Under the pieces are notes generated by a model that was not told where the DNA came from, did no database searches, and worked only from the letters and a program-made list of their open reading frames with translations. A stretch of 41,913 bases of DNA from Candidatus Omnitrophota bacterium (GTDB taxonomy: Bacteria; Omnitrophota; Gorgyraeia; Gygaellales; Profunditerraquicolaceae): NCBI GenBank assembly GCA_016931435.1, contig JAFGET010000109.1, positions 1-41,913 of the forward strand. The letters run 5' to 3'. The stretch's first letter is position 1; every line of letters starts with the position of its first letter. Of the stretch, positions 15,556-23,282 are shown in pieces. The translations under genes and the position numbers were made by a program.

Positions 15556-16492
15556 GCGCTTCTGTTTTCCGGCTGTCCGAGGCTTGCGCTACTAAAAATA
15601 ATACCGCCATCCTCACGGCAATGCCGTTTGTCACCTGCTCCAATATCACCGAATTCGCACCATCCGCTACTTCGCTGGACATCTCAATGCCGCGGTTGAT
15701 CGGTCCGGGATGCATCACTATTATATCTTTCTTGGCTTTTTTAAGCCTCTCTTGCGTCACCCCGAAAGCTTCCAAATATTCGAATTGGTTAGGAAAGGCT
15801 TTTTGTTCATCGCGCTCAAACTGCATCCTTAAGACATTCACCGCATCCGCATCGTGCAGGGCTTCATCGATATCATAGCTTATGCGCGCGCCCATCTCTT
15901 CTATACCCGGAGGCATAAGTATTCTTGGTGCGCAGACAGTTACCTGTGCCCCCAATTTAGCCAAGCCCCAGATGTTAGAACGCGCAACCCGTGAATGCGC
16001 TATATCCCCGACAATGCTGACCTTTAATCCTTCGATCCTGCCGAGTGTTTCCTTAAGGGTAAAAATATCCAGGAGCGCCTGGGTAGGATGTTCATGCCAT
16101 CCGTCTCCGGCATTGACCACGCTGATATTGACATTGCGGGCTAACATCGCAGCTGCGCCTGAAGCATTATGCCTGACTACAATAATATCCGCTTTCAAAG
16201 CCTCGATATTTCTTCCGGTGTCGATTAAGGTCTCTCCTTTGCGGGCGCTGGAGGCCTCTGCTGCTATATTAATCACATCCGCCGACAGCCTCTTTGCCGC
16301 TACTTCAAAAGAAACGCGGGTGCGGGTGGAAGGCTCATAAAAAAGGTTTACTACGGTCTTGCCGCGCAGCGCAGGGACTTTTTTTATCTCGCGCGTAGAG
16401 ACTTCTTTAAAAGATTCGGCGGTAGAAAGGATCAACTCCAGCTCTTCCTTACTCAGCTCCTCTAACCCTAACAAGTCTTTTCTAATCCACAT
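15548..16492 (-). CDS. pyrB: Aspartate carbamoyltransferase catalytic chain
   Basis: The enzyme joins carbamoyl phosphate and aspartate. The 314-residue protein has the carbamoyl phosphate site EPSTRTRVSFEVAAKRL, the HPTQALLDIFTL motif and the C-terminal MHPGPINRG. No regulatory PyrI gene is near, so allosteric control of the E. coli kind is not expected. The start MWIRKDLLG at 16492 was chosen by family length; the ATG at 16573 would overlap pyrR by 65 bases. No clear Shine-Dalgarno site precedes 16492, so coupling to pyrR (17-base gap) is likely. Confidence 0.95.
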   Translation of the reverse strand: MWIRKDLLGLEELSKEELELILSTAESFKEVSTREIKKVPALRGKTVVNLFYEPSTRTRVSFEVAAKRLSADVINIAAEASSARKGETLIDTGRNIEALKADIIVVRHNASGAAAMLARNVNISVVNAGDGWHEHPTQALLDIFTLKETLGRIEGLKVSIVGDIAHSRVARSNIWGLAKLGAQVTVCAPRILMPPGIEEMGARISYDIDEALHDADAVNVLRMQFERDEQKAFPNQFEYLEAFGVTQERLKKAKKDIIVMHPGPINRGIEMSSEVADGANSVILEQVTNGIAVRMAVLFLVAQASDSRKTEAHE

Positions 16493-16508
16493 TTTTTGTA
16501 ACAGGTAA

Positions 16509-17051
16509 CTAAATTTCTTTTTCGACGATAACAACTTCGTCTTTCCCGTCGGATTCCTCCAGGCGCACCTCAACAGACTCTCCCTGAGCGGTAGGGATAT
16601 TTTTACCCACGTAATCCGCGCGGATGGGAAGCTCGCGGTGGCCGCGGTCGATCAATACGGCTAATTGTATGGAATCGGGCCGGCCTAAATCTATCAAAGC
16701 GTCCAGGGCAGAACGAATAGTCCGGCCAGTATAAAGGACATCGTCTACTAAAACTACTATCTTTGCGGTAATGTCAAAATCTATCTCAGTCTTACGCACC
16801 TGTGCTTTATCGGCGATCAAAGTCAAGTCGTCGCGGTATAAAGTAATATCCAAAACCCCCGTAGGAACGCGGACCTTTTCTATTTCCTCGATATTCTTTG
16901 CCAGTCGTTCCGCCAGGTATACGCCGCGATTTCTGATGCCCACCAGGCATAAATTTTGGGTACCTTTGTTTTTTTCCAGTATCTCGTGGGCCATGCGGGT
17001 CACCGCGCGGGCGAGATTTTCTTTGTCGAGTACTGTTGCTTTCTCTCTCAT
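16509..17051 (-). CDS. pyrR: PyrR regulator / uracil phosphoribosyltransferase
   Basis: The 180-residue protein has the phosphoribosyltransferase fold with the PRPP loop VVLVDDVLYTGRTIRSALD (~98-116) and CLVGIRNRGVYLAERLA. PyrR binds a hairpin in pyr leader RNA when UMP is high and lets a terminator form, and it can also make UMP from uracil and PRPP. It is the first gene of the cluster and its leader carries exactly these elements (17061-17170). The start has only a weak GAG site immediately after the terminator U-run. Confidence 0.95.
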   Translation of the reverse strand: MREKATVLDKENLARAVTRMAHEILEKNKGTQNLCLVGIRNRGVYLAERLAKNIEEIEKVRVPTGVLDITLYRDDLTLIADKAQVRKTEIDFDITAKIVVLVDDVLYTGRTIRSALDALIDLGRPDSIQLAVLIDRGHRELPIRADYVGKNIPTAQGESVEVRLEESDGKDEVVIVEKEI

Positions 17052-17060
17052 AATGAGCTC

Positions 17061-17104
17061 AAAAAAAAACAGCCCAACCGCGTATTTTTTGCAGTTAGGC
17101 TGTT
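17061..17104 (-). terminator. Leader attenuator terminator of the pyr operon
   Basis: On the minus strand AACAGCCTAACTGC pairs with GCGGTTGGGCTGTT and is followed by nine T residues, ending 10 bases before the pyrR ATG. It is an intrinsic terminator inside the leader, downstream of the PyrR-binding hairpin, so it works as an attenuator for all the pyr genes below it. Confidence 0.9.
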
Positions 17105-17134
17105 TATTTTACTGTTTTTATATTTCATTCTTTT

Positions 17135-17170
17135 AACCTTGCCGGTTTCACAAGAACCAGCTTAAAGGTT
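17135..17170 (-). promoter_or_regulatory. PyrR-binding hairpin
   Basis: At the predicted 5' end of the transcript AACCTT pairs with AAGGTT, then a 3-base bulge (TAA) on the 5' side, then GCTGGTT pairs with AACCGGC. The terminal loop region reads CTTGTGA, matching the GNGA part of the known PyrR-binding hexaloop CNGNGA. The asymmetric internal bulge also fits. Together with pyrR directly downstream, this supports RNA-based feedback by UMP. Confidence 0.75.
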
Positions 17171-17176
17171 ATATTA

Positions 17177-17205
17177 ACTATACCATCCGCCTCCGGGATT
17201 GTCAA
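17177..17205 (-). promoter_or_regulatory. Sigma70-type promoter of the pyr cluster
   Basis: TTGACA (17200-17205 on the minus strand) and TATAGT (17177-17182) are separated by 17 bases. Transcription would begin near 17170, right at the PyrR-binding hairpin. This is the clearest consensus promoter in the window. Confidence 0.85.
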
Positions 17206-17251
17206 GTAAAGTTTCTTCGTTTTCTGCCGATATCGGTTTAGTTACTTTAAG

Positions 17252-17280
17252 CCCCGGCGACCCGTGGCCCATCGCCGGGG
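17252..17280. repeat. GC-rich hairpin after the transglutaminase-like gene
   Basis: CCCCGGCGA and TCGCCGGGG form a perfect 9-bp stem around an 11-base loop. One arm belongs to the 17268-17333 repeat. No U-run follows, so it may stabilise the 3' end rather than terminate by itself. A second palindrome, CCGATATCGG, lies at 17227-17236. Confidence 0.6.
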
Positions 17281-17333
17281 GACAATTCTATCAGAACTTT
17301 TTGTGTCACAATATGATATCCGAAAACGTTCCT
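17268..17333. repeat. 3'-flanking repeat, copy A
   Basis: About 65 bases beginning CCCATCGCCGGGGG and containing TCAGAACTTTTTGTGTCACAA and GATATCC match the block at 18857-18921 at roughly six of every seven positions. It begins 22 bases after the stop of the transglutaminase-like gene; copy B begins 32 bases after the stop of the Fic-like gene. It contains the odd palindrome TTGTGTCACAA. Confidence 0.8.
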
Positions 17334-17354
17334 GTTTGTTGATATCTGCCTTAA

Positions 17355-18815
17355 TTAGGGGTCAATATGTTGGAATACGTCATAAGAAGCAGTAACGTTA
17401 CCATTGACTATATATGCATCTAAAAATTCCTGTTCTGGCATAATGTTTGGGGTTACCTGTTTTAACGGATCCATCACCATCGGTCCTTCAGCAGTATCAA
17501 AAACTACCCATACGTGGTTTAATGGTGTGCCTTCAGGAACACCCATTCGTTGCGCAGTCTCTGGGTTAATTACTCCTATTTCAACATGTGCATCATAACC
17601 CGCCATTTCAAGCAGGGCCTCTGCAAAAAATGCGGCTTCAATGCAAACAAATTCTTCTCCTAATAATTCTCCGAAAGTCTGAAGGCCATTCCATAGCATA
17701 TCGTAGCTTGCTGCCCTCTGAGCATCCCTATCAGGTTCATATCCATCGGTTCCTCTCCAAAATATTTTTCGCGCCGAAACAATATCTTGGATCTGCTCCG
17801 GGACGTTCCCGTGGAAATCAACCTGCGCTATCGCAGCGGAAACGCTATCCATAAAAAAAACGTCATTTTCTACAAGTCGAAAAGATTGAGGATTGGGACG
17901 TACGCATAAAAAACTGGTGGGCCGAATCACCTCATCCGAAACAACGGCCAGGGTATAATATTGCGGCCCAAAGTCGTAAGTGAACTTATAGTCTTGGGGG
18001 CTGGCAAGGCCTATTTCGGGAGGCAGAAAGACATCGGAAGAAGGCCTCTCTAACCAGTTAATCCCCGAACCCGCAGACAGCATGGAAGCGTCTGTGCGCC
18101 CTTCTTCAAAGTCTACAGCTAAACCCGAAACATCAATAAAAATTCCGTCATTACTTACCACCATCAGTCCTTTTGCGGAATCCACGCTGTATACCGCAAA
18201 GGCAGCGCCGTTATTAATGGCTTGGATAAATTCGTTATCGACTTGTTCTACCCGGAAGCCATCCCCATCTTTTACTATTCGATAAGCCTTGACTTCTCCG
18301 CCGCTTACAGTAGCCCACCCCGAAGGTTGAGGATTGCCTTGCGTATCCAAGGTCCCTTTTGCAGCTTTGGCGTTATTTACTTGGAGGCTGGCGGGATCCA
18401 TGAACTGGAAGCTAATTGCGCTATTGAACATGGCATCTCCACCGCGTGTATAACCTCCTACGGCGTCACCCGGCAGTGTTTGCCCAATCTGAACTACTAT
18501 TAAATCACCCTGGCCGTCTCCATTAAAATCCGGCCCCCAAACTACACTATAAATCCCCGCTCCATTAGGCGTTATATATTCAAAAGGAGCGGGAGGGTCT
18601 ATTATTGACTGGTCTATTTTCGACTCTGCAGCCGTAAGTGTATCTGTAGATATTAAATCCTTGGTAGGCTTCCAATCTCCCCCTTTGTTTAACTGGGGCA
18701 ACGTCCGATAGCTACAGATACTCCACCCTTCTTCGGCCGGTGCCGACAAAAAGTAAGAAAAAACTAATAGCACCGTGATCAAACAAATTTTCTCAACCGA
18801 TCTTTTATCTTTCAT
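17355..18815 (-). CDS. Exported transglutaminase-like protein with FG-GAP-like segment
   Basis: The 486-residue protein begins with a signal peptide (ICLITVLLVFSYFLSAPA, cleavage near residue 27). PDFNGDGQGDLIVVQIG at ~95-111 resembles a calcium-binding FG-GAP/VCBS repeat. Near the C-terminus FVCIEAAFFAEALLEMAGY, NHVWVVFD and MVMDPL provide Cys391, His434 and Asp449 in the order and spacing of the transglutaminase-like papain fold. In bacteria this fold includes proteases, peptidoglycan-active enzymes and crosslinkers, so the reaction is not specified. The gene follows the Fic-like gene in the same direction with 137 bases between, including repeat copy B. The whole protein is otherwise unfamiliar. 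Confidence 0.75.
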   Translation of the reverse strand: MKDKRSVEKICLITVLLVFSYFLSAPAEEGWSICSYRTLPQLNKGGDWKPTKDLISTDTLTAAESKIDQSIIDPPAPFEYITPNGAGIYSVVWGPDFNGDGQGDLIVVQIGQTLPGDAVGGYTRGGDAMFNSAISFQFMDPASLQVNNAKAAKGTLDTQGNPQPSGWATVSGGEVKAYRIVKDGDGFRVEQVDNEFIQAINNGAAFAVYSVDSAKGLMVVSNDGIFIDVSGLAVDFEEGRTDASMLSAGSGINWLERPSSDVFLPPEIGLASPQDYKFTYDFGPQYYTLAVVSDEVIRPTSFLCVRPNPQSFRLVENDVFFMDSVSAAIAQVDFHGNVPEQIQDIVSARKIFWRGTDGYEPDRDAQRAASYDMLWNGLQTFGELLGEEFVCIEAAFFAEALLEMAGYDAHVEIGVINPETAQRMGVPEGTPLNHVWVVFDTAEGPMVMDPLKQVTPNIMPEQEFLDAYIVNGNVTASYDVFQHIDP

Positions 18816-18856
18816 AATTTATCCCTGCAAATCTTTTGCCGAACGGATATCCGAGC

Positions 18857-18921
18857 CCCATCGCCGGGGAACAATTTTGTCAGAACTGGTTGTGTCACAA
18901 AATGATATCCCGGAATGTTCT
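18857..18921. repeat. 3'-flanking repeat, copy B
   Basis: This partner of 17268-17333 shares CCCATCGCCGGGG, ACAATTTTGTCAGAAC, TTGTGTCACAA and ATGATATCC. In this copy the minus-strand RNA can pair ATTTTGT with ACAAAAT inside an outer CCGGG/CCCGG stem; copy A keeps the sequence but not all of these pairs. It sits after the Fic-like gene and in the leader of the transglutaminase-like gene. CGGATATCCG at 18844-18853 is an adjacent palindrome. Confidence 0.8.
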
Positions 18922-18952
18922 TTGTATTGTTATTATTACAACTACCATTGGG

Positions 18953-21900
18953 CTATTGACCTGATCCATATTGCCAATTTAAAAACTCCATGTAATCTGC
19001 AGGACTATTTATATTCTGAATGGTATTTACATACTGGCCTATATTCGTTTCATTAATCGTAAAGGGTTCATAACCGTACCGCATCAAAATCCAATTCACA
19101 ACAAGATATCCGGTCCTATCATTGTAGTCATGGAATGGGTGGGTATATATATATCTGGAATAGAAATTAGCGGCTAACTGGAACACTTCTTCTCTCGTTC
19201 TGTTAGGATCAGCATCTAATCGTTCAATACCTTCTTCTAAGGAAGCATATATTCCTTCCATCCTGGGTCTTACTTCATTTACTGGAGCTAACCATTCTGG
19301 GTGGGCGACTCCGGCGCCAGCATCACCCAGGCGGTAATACTGATTAAAAACCGTAACTAAGTCATGCACCATGGGGTTTGGGCTGGCTTCGGCTAGAATA
19401 CGATAAACAGATTCTATTGTGCTTTGATCAGGCGCCACCCCTTGCTCTACATATTGATTCACTAATGCTGCTGCATCTTGTAGCGCTTGGACTTCTGCCG
19501 GACGAAACCTTCCTTCGTTAGTTATCCCAATAGCAGCAGTATCAAACTGCGGGGAAGGAGCAAGCATCCCGCCTGACCAAACACCTACAGATCCATCATT
19601 AGGATTATAGAATCCACGTATGGTAGAGTTCTGTGCATCTTGAATCGGAATCAACCCTTCGGCAGTGACTGTTTCGTTGGGACTACGTATCCATCCTGCC
19701 GGAATCGCAATCGCCTCCGTAGTATTACCCCTGGCCTCAACCGTTGTTTCTGCCGGCATGATCTGTGCCCCTAATAAAGGCGTATTTAAAGCGCGGACCT
19801 CAACAGCACTTGCAGATGTATCCGCGGGAATAATAGAAAGCGGGTCAAATCCCATTTCAGTCGGCACAACCATGGCATTTTCTACGTTAATGGGGCGGCC
19901 ACCTGACATATTGTTCAGTTCAAAAATAGCTAAAATGGCAGCATCATTACCAAGTGTAGTGCCTTCGTAAGCAGCTCCTATCTTTACTTGAGTCAAAATA
20001 TTTTCGCCGCTTGCAGGATCTACAAGAGAGATACCGCGCGCGATGACAGTGCCATCTGTAGGATTTCTGAATTCAATTGCATACCCCTGTACGGTTCTGC
20101 CGCCATATTCTATGTTTCTTTGGGCGCTTTCTACTTCAAAACGAGGCCCCTCGGCAACAATATCAGTACCGGTTGATCTTGTTGCCTGGCCAAAGTGAGG
20201 ATATGCCAACATGGCAATCAAAGCGCCTGCTTCGGGGCTACCTATTAATTCTTCGGTAAGAACCGCACTACCTATAAAGACAAACTCCCGCACACTATTA
20301 TTTCCTACTCTCTGTAATACTTCACTGCCGCTATCGCCGGCGCTTACCCTGGTATAGGCAACCATGAGATTGCTTGCCCCTACAAGAGAGAAAACATCGC
20401 TTAAAAATAAAGCTTGCTCTGCCTGAGAAAGGTCTCCGGATATAAATTCACCTGCTCCTTCGGCAATTTGCCCATAGAACTGCAGCATCATCAGCTTGGG
20501 AGCGCCGTTAGCAACCATGTACCCCGCCAGCTGCCTTCCTGAACCGCTGGCTAGCGCCGCATTTAAGCTGGTAGGAGCAGTGCTGCCTCCGCTGATCGCC
20601 TTTCCGGCAAAGCCAAATGCCATATTAAAAGCATACATATCAGCAAAAATCAAAGAACCCTTGATCACGGTACCGCCTATTGTCACCGCTAAATCTCCGT
20701 CTGTTCCCAGTATGGTATAATTGACTGCATTAGTAATATTGTAATTTAGTCTATTATAAACAAAGAAATCGTTTGGGTTTATCTGAAAACCTGCAATGCT
20801 TCTTGTGTCTTCTGGCTCAATGCCTAAAAGAGCCCCCACCCAAGTACTTCTCATTTCTTCGGCTCCAATAAAAGCGGTCATCCTACCACTATCTACTCCC
20901 AGTAAATCTAACCCCATACCGCCATCTACCATTAAGCTCCCTATAACAAATCTGCCCGGGCCGGTAATAAGACTCGACACAAAGCCTAATGCGCCTTCAT
21001 TATTATTGTATATATCCACTCCATATTGATTAAACAGCATAGCTTCTACTGACAAGGGCGAAGCATCAGTCTGGGCTATCGCCACCCAGCCATTTAATTC
21101 AGGGACATATCCATAAACATTACGGAGGCCAGTAATAGGTTCTGCCGGCCCTAAGGTTACTTGCGCCACATGGATCTCTACCCCTTCTGCCAGCGTCACT
21201 CCGGCTGACTCTACTCCTACCACGGTTGCTTTCACCCCGGGCGCATATCCGTCCGGAGAGTAAGCAAGGTAGCCTTCTGGGAGTTTTTCGTAAGCAAATA
21301 CCTGGCAAGTGAAATCTGCTGCCGTGGCGTTGGGATCGCTTAAAGAAGAAAGCCCTTCAAGCTCAAAGAAAACCGTGCCGCCGTTTTGCCTTGTATAGTC
21401 ATTAAGATCAAGGAAGGTGAAAAAAAGAGCACTGAGAGCCTCCTCGCGCCAGGCGGTGTTATCGGGCAGAGAGCCGGTGCCATTAGTGATAATATCCAGC
21501 GCTAATTGATAGTATTCTGTGGGCCCTTCTCCTGAATCAATAAGAGCCTGGATCCCTTCCTGAGCAATAGGAAGCGCTGCAGGGTCGATGCTAATTTGCA
21601 AACTCCCGATTTCCTTACCCGTAGTAAGGCCGCCGGTAAGATTACCAAAACTGCCATCTAAAGGTAAGATAGCATTTCCGGAATTACGGCCAGGGCCCTG
21701 CCGATAAGGCTCATCCATATATTCCAGAGGAATTTCTTCGCTCTCAGTTATCAGGTTCACAACTTCTACGCTGGGCTCATTGGAATATTCCAGGGTAGTC
21801 TCAGCGGTAATTACGCCTGGTATAGTAGAGTTATCTCTTGCCGGAACAAGATATACCACATCCGAGTTCTGCAATCCAACTACTGCGACAAATTCTGCGC

Positions 21901-22756
21901 CATTATCCAAGGTTACTGCGCCTAGAATAATCATCCCGTTCTGCCGCATACCTTCTTCTGCGTAATCCGCGGGAGTCAAATTAATCGTTCCCCCTGCTGT
22001 AGATAGATGCGCCCCTTCGCTATCCTCGGTAATGGCGGCACTGAATTCCTCAAAAGTCATGCCGGTAGAAAATACTGTTGCGCCCTCAGGCAGTTCTGTA
22101 ACCTCAACTGCAGGTAAATAATATTCTCCTTCTGTGCCAAATGTCTTGAGCAAAAATGGATTATCGGTTACTTCTACTATCAGATATCCGCCGGTCAATG
22201 TTTGTAGCGCGCCAAGCTCATCCTGGGCAGAAATAGGACCCATGGCCTGGCCGGCCTGGTTACAGATCATCCAATCAGATGAAACCTGCGCCGGGTATAA
22301 GATTTTCTGCTGGCTATCCGGATTATTTGCCAACTCTGTCATCGACCAGCCAAGAACCAAGGCTAATCCGGGAGCGTTCTCCAAACGCGCATCAGCCGAA
22401 ACCGCGGACTCAAGCAAGCCTTGTAACTGATCGGCTGATATCCCTTTTTGATCTAAAAACGCTACGAGGTTATCATATTGTTCTTCGGGCATGCTCAGTA
22501 TTGTCCCTTGGTTAAAACCGGCTAAGGCAAAAATACTGTCAAGTTGCGCGCGGGTAAAAGTAGTGGAAGTGGTATCAGGAAGATTGTCTGTATCTATAGC
22601 TACCGGCTTAAAATCAAACTGCCCTGAATAAGGCATCGTCTTTTGCCCGCTGGATGTGCCATAGGGAGAACTACCCCAGCTTGCCTGCACTATACTCATG
22701 GTTAAGATAAGCGTGCAGATTAAAATCCTATTTATATAATTATTTGTGTTTTGCAT
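18953..22756 (-). CDS. Large exported Fic-domain-like protein
   Basis: The 1267-residue protein has a signal peptide (ILICTLILTMSIVQASWG, cleavage ~30). The long middle part (~35-1080) is rich in Gly, Ala, Glu and Asp, has almost no Cys, and matches nothing I know. The last ~150 residues resemble a Fic domain: FYSRYIYTHPFHDYNDRTGYLVVNWILMRYG around the motif HPFHDYNDRTG. His (~1206), Phe, Asp, Asn and Arg of the HPFxDGNGR consensus are kept, but both Gly are replaced (Tyr and Asp). Fic proteins transfer AMP or other phosphate groups; this altered loop may change the substrate or abolish activity. No inhibitory S/TxxxE(G/N) helix was found. The ATG at 22756 follows GGAGG; a TTG four codons upstream is in frame. 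Expression depends on a riboswitch in the leader. Confidence 0.78.
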   Translation of the reverse strand: MQNTNNYINRILICTLILTMSIVQASWGSSPYGTSSGQKTMPYSGQFDFKPVAIDTDNLPDTTSTTFTRAQLDSIFALAGFNQGTILSMPEEQYDNLVAFLDQKGISADQLQGLLESAVSADARLENAPGLALVLGWSMTELANNPDSQQKILYPAQVSSDWMICNQAGQAMGPISAQDELGALQTLTGGYLIVEVTDNPFLLKTFGTEGEYYLPAVEVTELPEGATVFSTGMTFEEFSAAITEDSEGAHLSTAGGTINLTPADYAEEGMRQNGMIILGAVTLDNGAEFVAVVGLQNSDVVYLVPARDNSTIPGVITAETTLEYSNEPSVEVVNLITESEEIPLEYMDEPYRQGPGRNSGNAILPLDGSFGNLTGGLTTGKEIGSLQISIDPAALPIAQEGIQALIDSGEGPTEYYQLALDIITNGTGSLPDNTAWREEALSALFFTFLDLNDYTRQNGGTVFFELEGLSSLSDPNATAADFTCQVFAYEKLPEGYLAYSPDGYAPGVKATVVGVESAGVTLAEGVEIHVAQVTLGPAEPITGLRNVYGYVPELNGWVAIAQTDASPLSVEAMLFNQYGVDIYNNNEGALGFVSSLITGPGRFVIGSLMVDGGMGLDLLGVDSGRMTAFIGAEEMRSTWVGALLGIEPEDTRSIAGFQINPNDFFVYNRLNYNITNAVNYTILGTDGDLAVTIGGTVIKGSLIFADMYAFNMAFGFAGKAISGGSTAPTSLNAALASGSGRQLAGYMVANGAPKLMMLQFYGQIAEGAGEFISGDLSQAEQALFLSDVFSLVGASNLMVAYTRVSAGDSGSEVLQRVGNNSVREFVFIGSAVLTEELIGSPEAGALIAMLAYPHFGQATRSTGTDIVAEGPRFEVESAQRNIEYGGRTVQGYAIEFRNPTDGTVIARGISLVDPASGENILTQVKIGAAYEGTTLGNDAAILAIFELNNMSGGRPINVENAMVVPTEMGFDPLSIIPADTSASAVEVRALNTPLLGAQIMPAETTVEARGNTTEAIAIPAGWIRSPNETVTAEGLIPIQDAQNSTIRGFYNPNDGSVGVWSGGMLAPSPQFDTAAIGITNEGRFRPAEVQALQDAAALVNQYVEQGVAPDQSTIESVYRILAEASPNPMVHDLVTVFNQYYRLGDAGAGVAHPEWLAPVNEVRPRMEGIYASLEEGIERLDADPNRTREEVFQLAANFYSRYIYTHPFHDYNDRTGYLVVNWILMRYGYEPFTINETNIGQYVNTIQNINSPADYMEFLNWQYGSGQ

Positions 22757-22767
22757 TTTTACCTCCA

Positions 22768-22806
22768 ATAAAAAAGCCCTGGCAAACGCTTGGGTTTACC
22801 AGGGCT
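22768..22806 (-). terminator. Leader terminator 2 of the Fic-like gene
   Basis: AGCCCTGGTAAAC pairs with GTTTGCCAGGGCT around a CCAAGC loop and is followed by six T residues, ending just before the GGAGG site of the Fic-like gene. It is the distal expression platform of the riboswitch at 22861-22930. Confidence 0.88.
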
Positions 22807-22815
22807 CTATAAACC

Positions 22816-22845
22816 AAAAAACCCTAAAAAGGCTTTTTTTAGGGT
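22816..22845 (-). terminator. Leader terminator 1 of the Fic-like gene
   Basis: ACCCTAAAAA pairs with TTTTTAGGGT and is followed by a T-rich run. It lies 16 bases after the aptamer and 9 bases before terminator 2. Two terminators in series suggest tight control or a branched switch. Confidence 0.75.
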
Positions 22846-22860
22846 GGACGGACTTCTTTT

Positions 22861-22930
22861 GGCAACGCAGCCTCCCTTTTACAGACTTAGGGACTGTCGT
22901 TTTGCGCCCTAGCATTACTACTAGTTTGCC
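22861..22930 (-). promoter_or_regulatory. c-di-GMP-I (GEMM) riboswitch aptamer
   Basis: The minus-strand RNA has the family's ordered elements. GGCAAAC (22930-22924) pairs through GGCAA-C with GUUGCC (22866-22861) as P1. A hairpin CUAGUA-GUAA-UGCUAG with a GNRA tetraloop is P2. The junction word GGCGCAAAACG corresponds to GGACGCAAAGCC. A second long hairpin (CGACAGUCCCU ... AGGGAGGCUGCG) is P3 with the place for the tetraloop receptor. It lies ~105 bases upstream of the Fic-like gene and before two terminators. Differences from the consensus (C for A after GG, ACG for GCC) make ligand choice between c-di-GMP and cGAMP-type dinucleotides worth testing. Confidence 0.83.
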
Positions 22931-22975
22931 TTTTTCAAAAAATATTGATATTTAGTCAGGCCTCTGGCGGTCTAC

Positions 22976-23004
22976 TTAATATTCAGTCTCTATGCTTTTG
23001 CCAA
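22976..23004 (-). promoter_or_regulatory. Possible promoter for the riboswitch transcript
   Basis: TTGGCA (22999-23004) and TATTAA (22976-22981) on the minus strand are 17 bases apart, about 50 bases upstream of the aptamer. The match is moderate and rests mainly on position. Confidence 0.4.
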
Positions 23005-23282
23005 AGCGCTGACTTTTACAAAGAACAATAATGCATACTTTCGATAGAAGAGCAATTTTTTGTAAAACGAATCAAATACTTATTTCTACATAAAGTATAC
23101 AACATGCAGGCATGCTTTCAAGGGTAAAACTGGGAATTTGGGAAAACGCTTTCTTTAAGCACAAATCGTGCTTATTTAGAGGCGGAAGGGCTTAAATAGA
23201 TTGGTAAATGTAATCAAAAGTTAGATTGATTTATTTATTTGTAGATGTTTACGCGGAATTAAGGAAGGAGGGGGTGATTTTT
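23005..23282. other. Intergenic gap without a recognised gene
   Basis: This AT-rich stretch between the secretin stop and the riboswitch leader has no ORF with coding character. A short inverted repeat AAGCACAAATCGTGCTT is at 23157-23173, and a purine-rich AAGGAAGGAGGGGG run is at 23261-23274 on the plus strand. No terminator is seen directly after the secretin stop. Confidence 0.5.
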
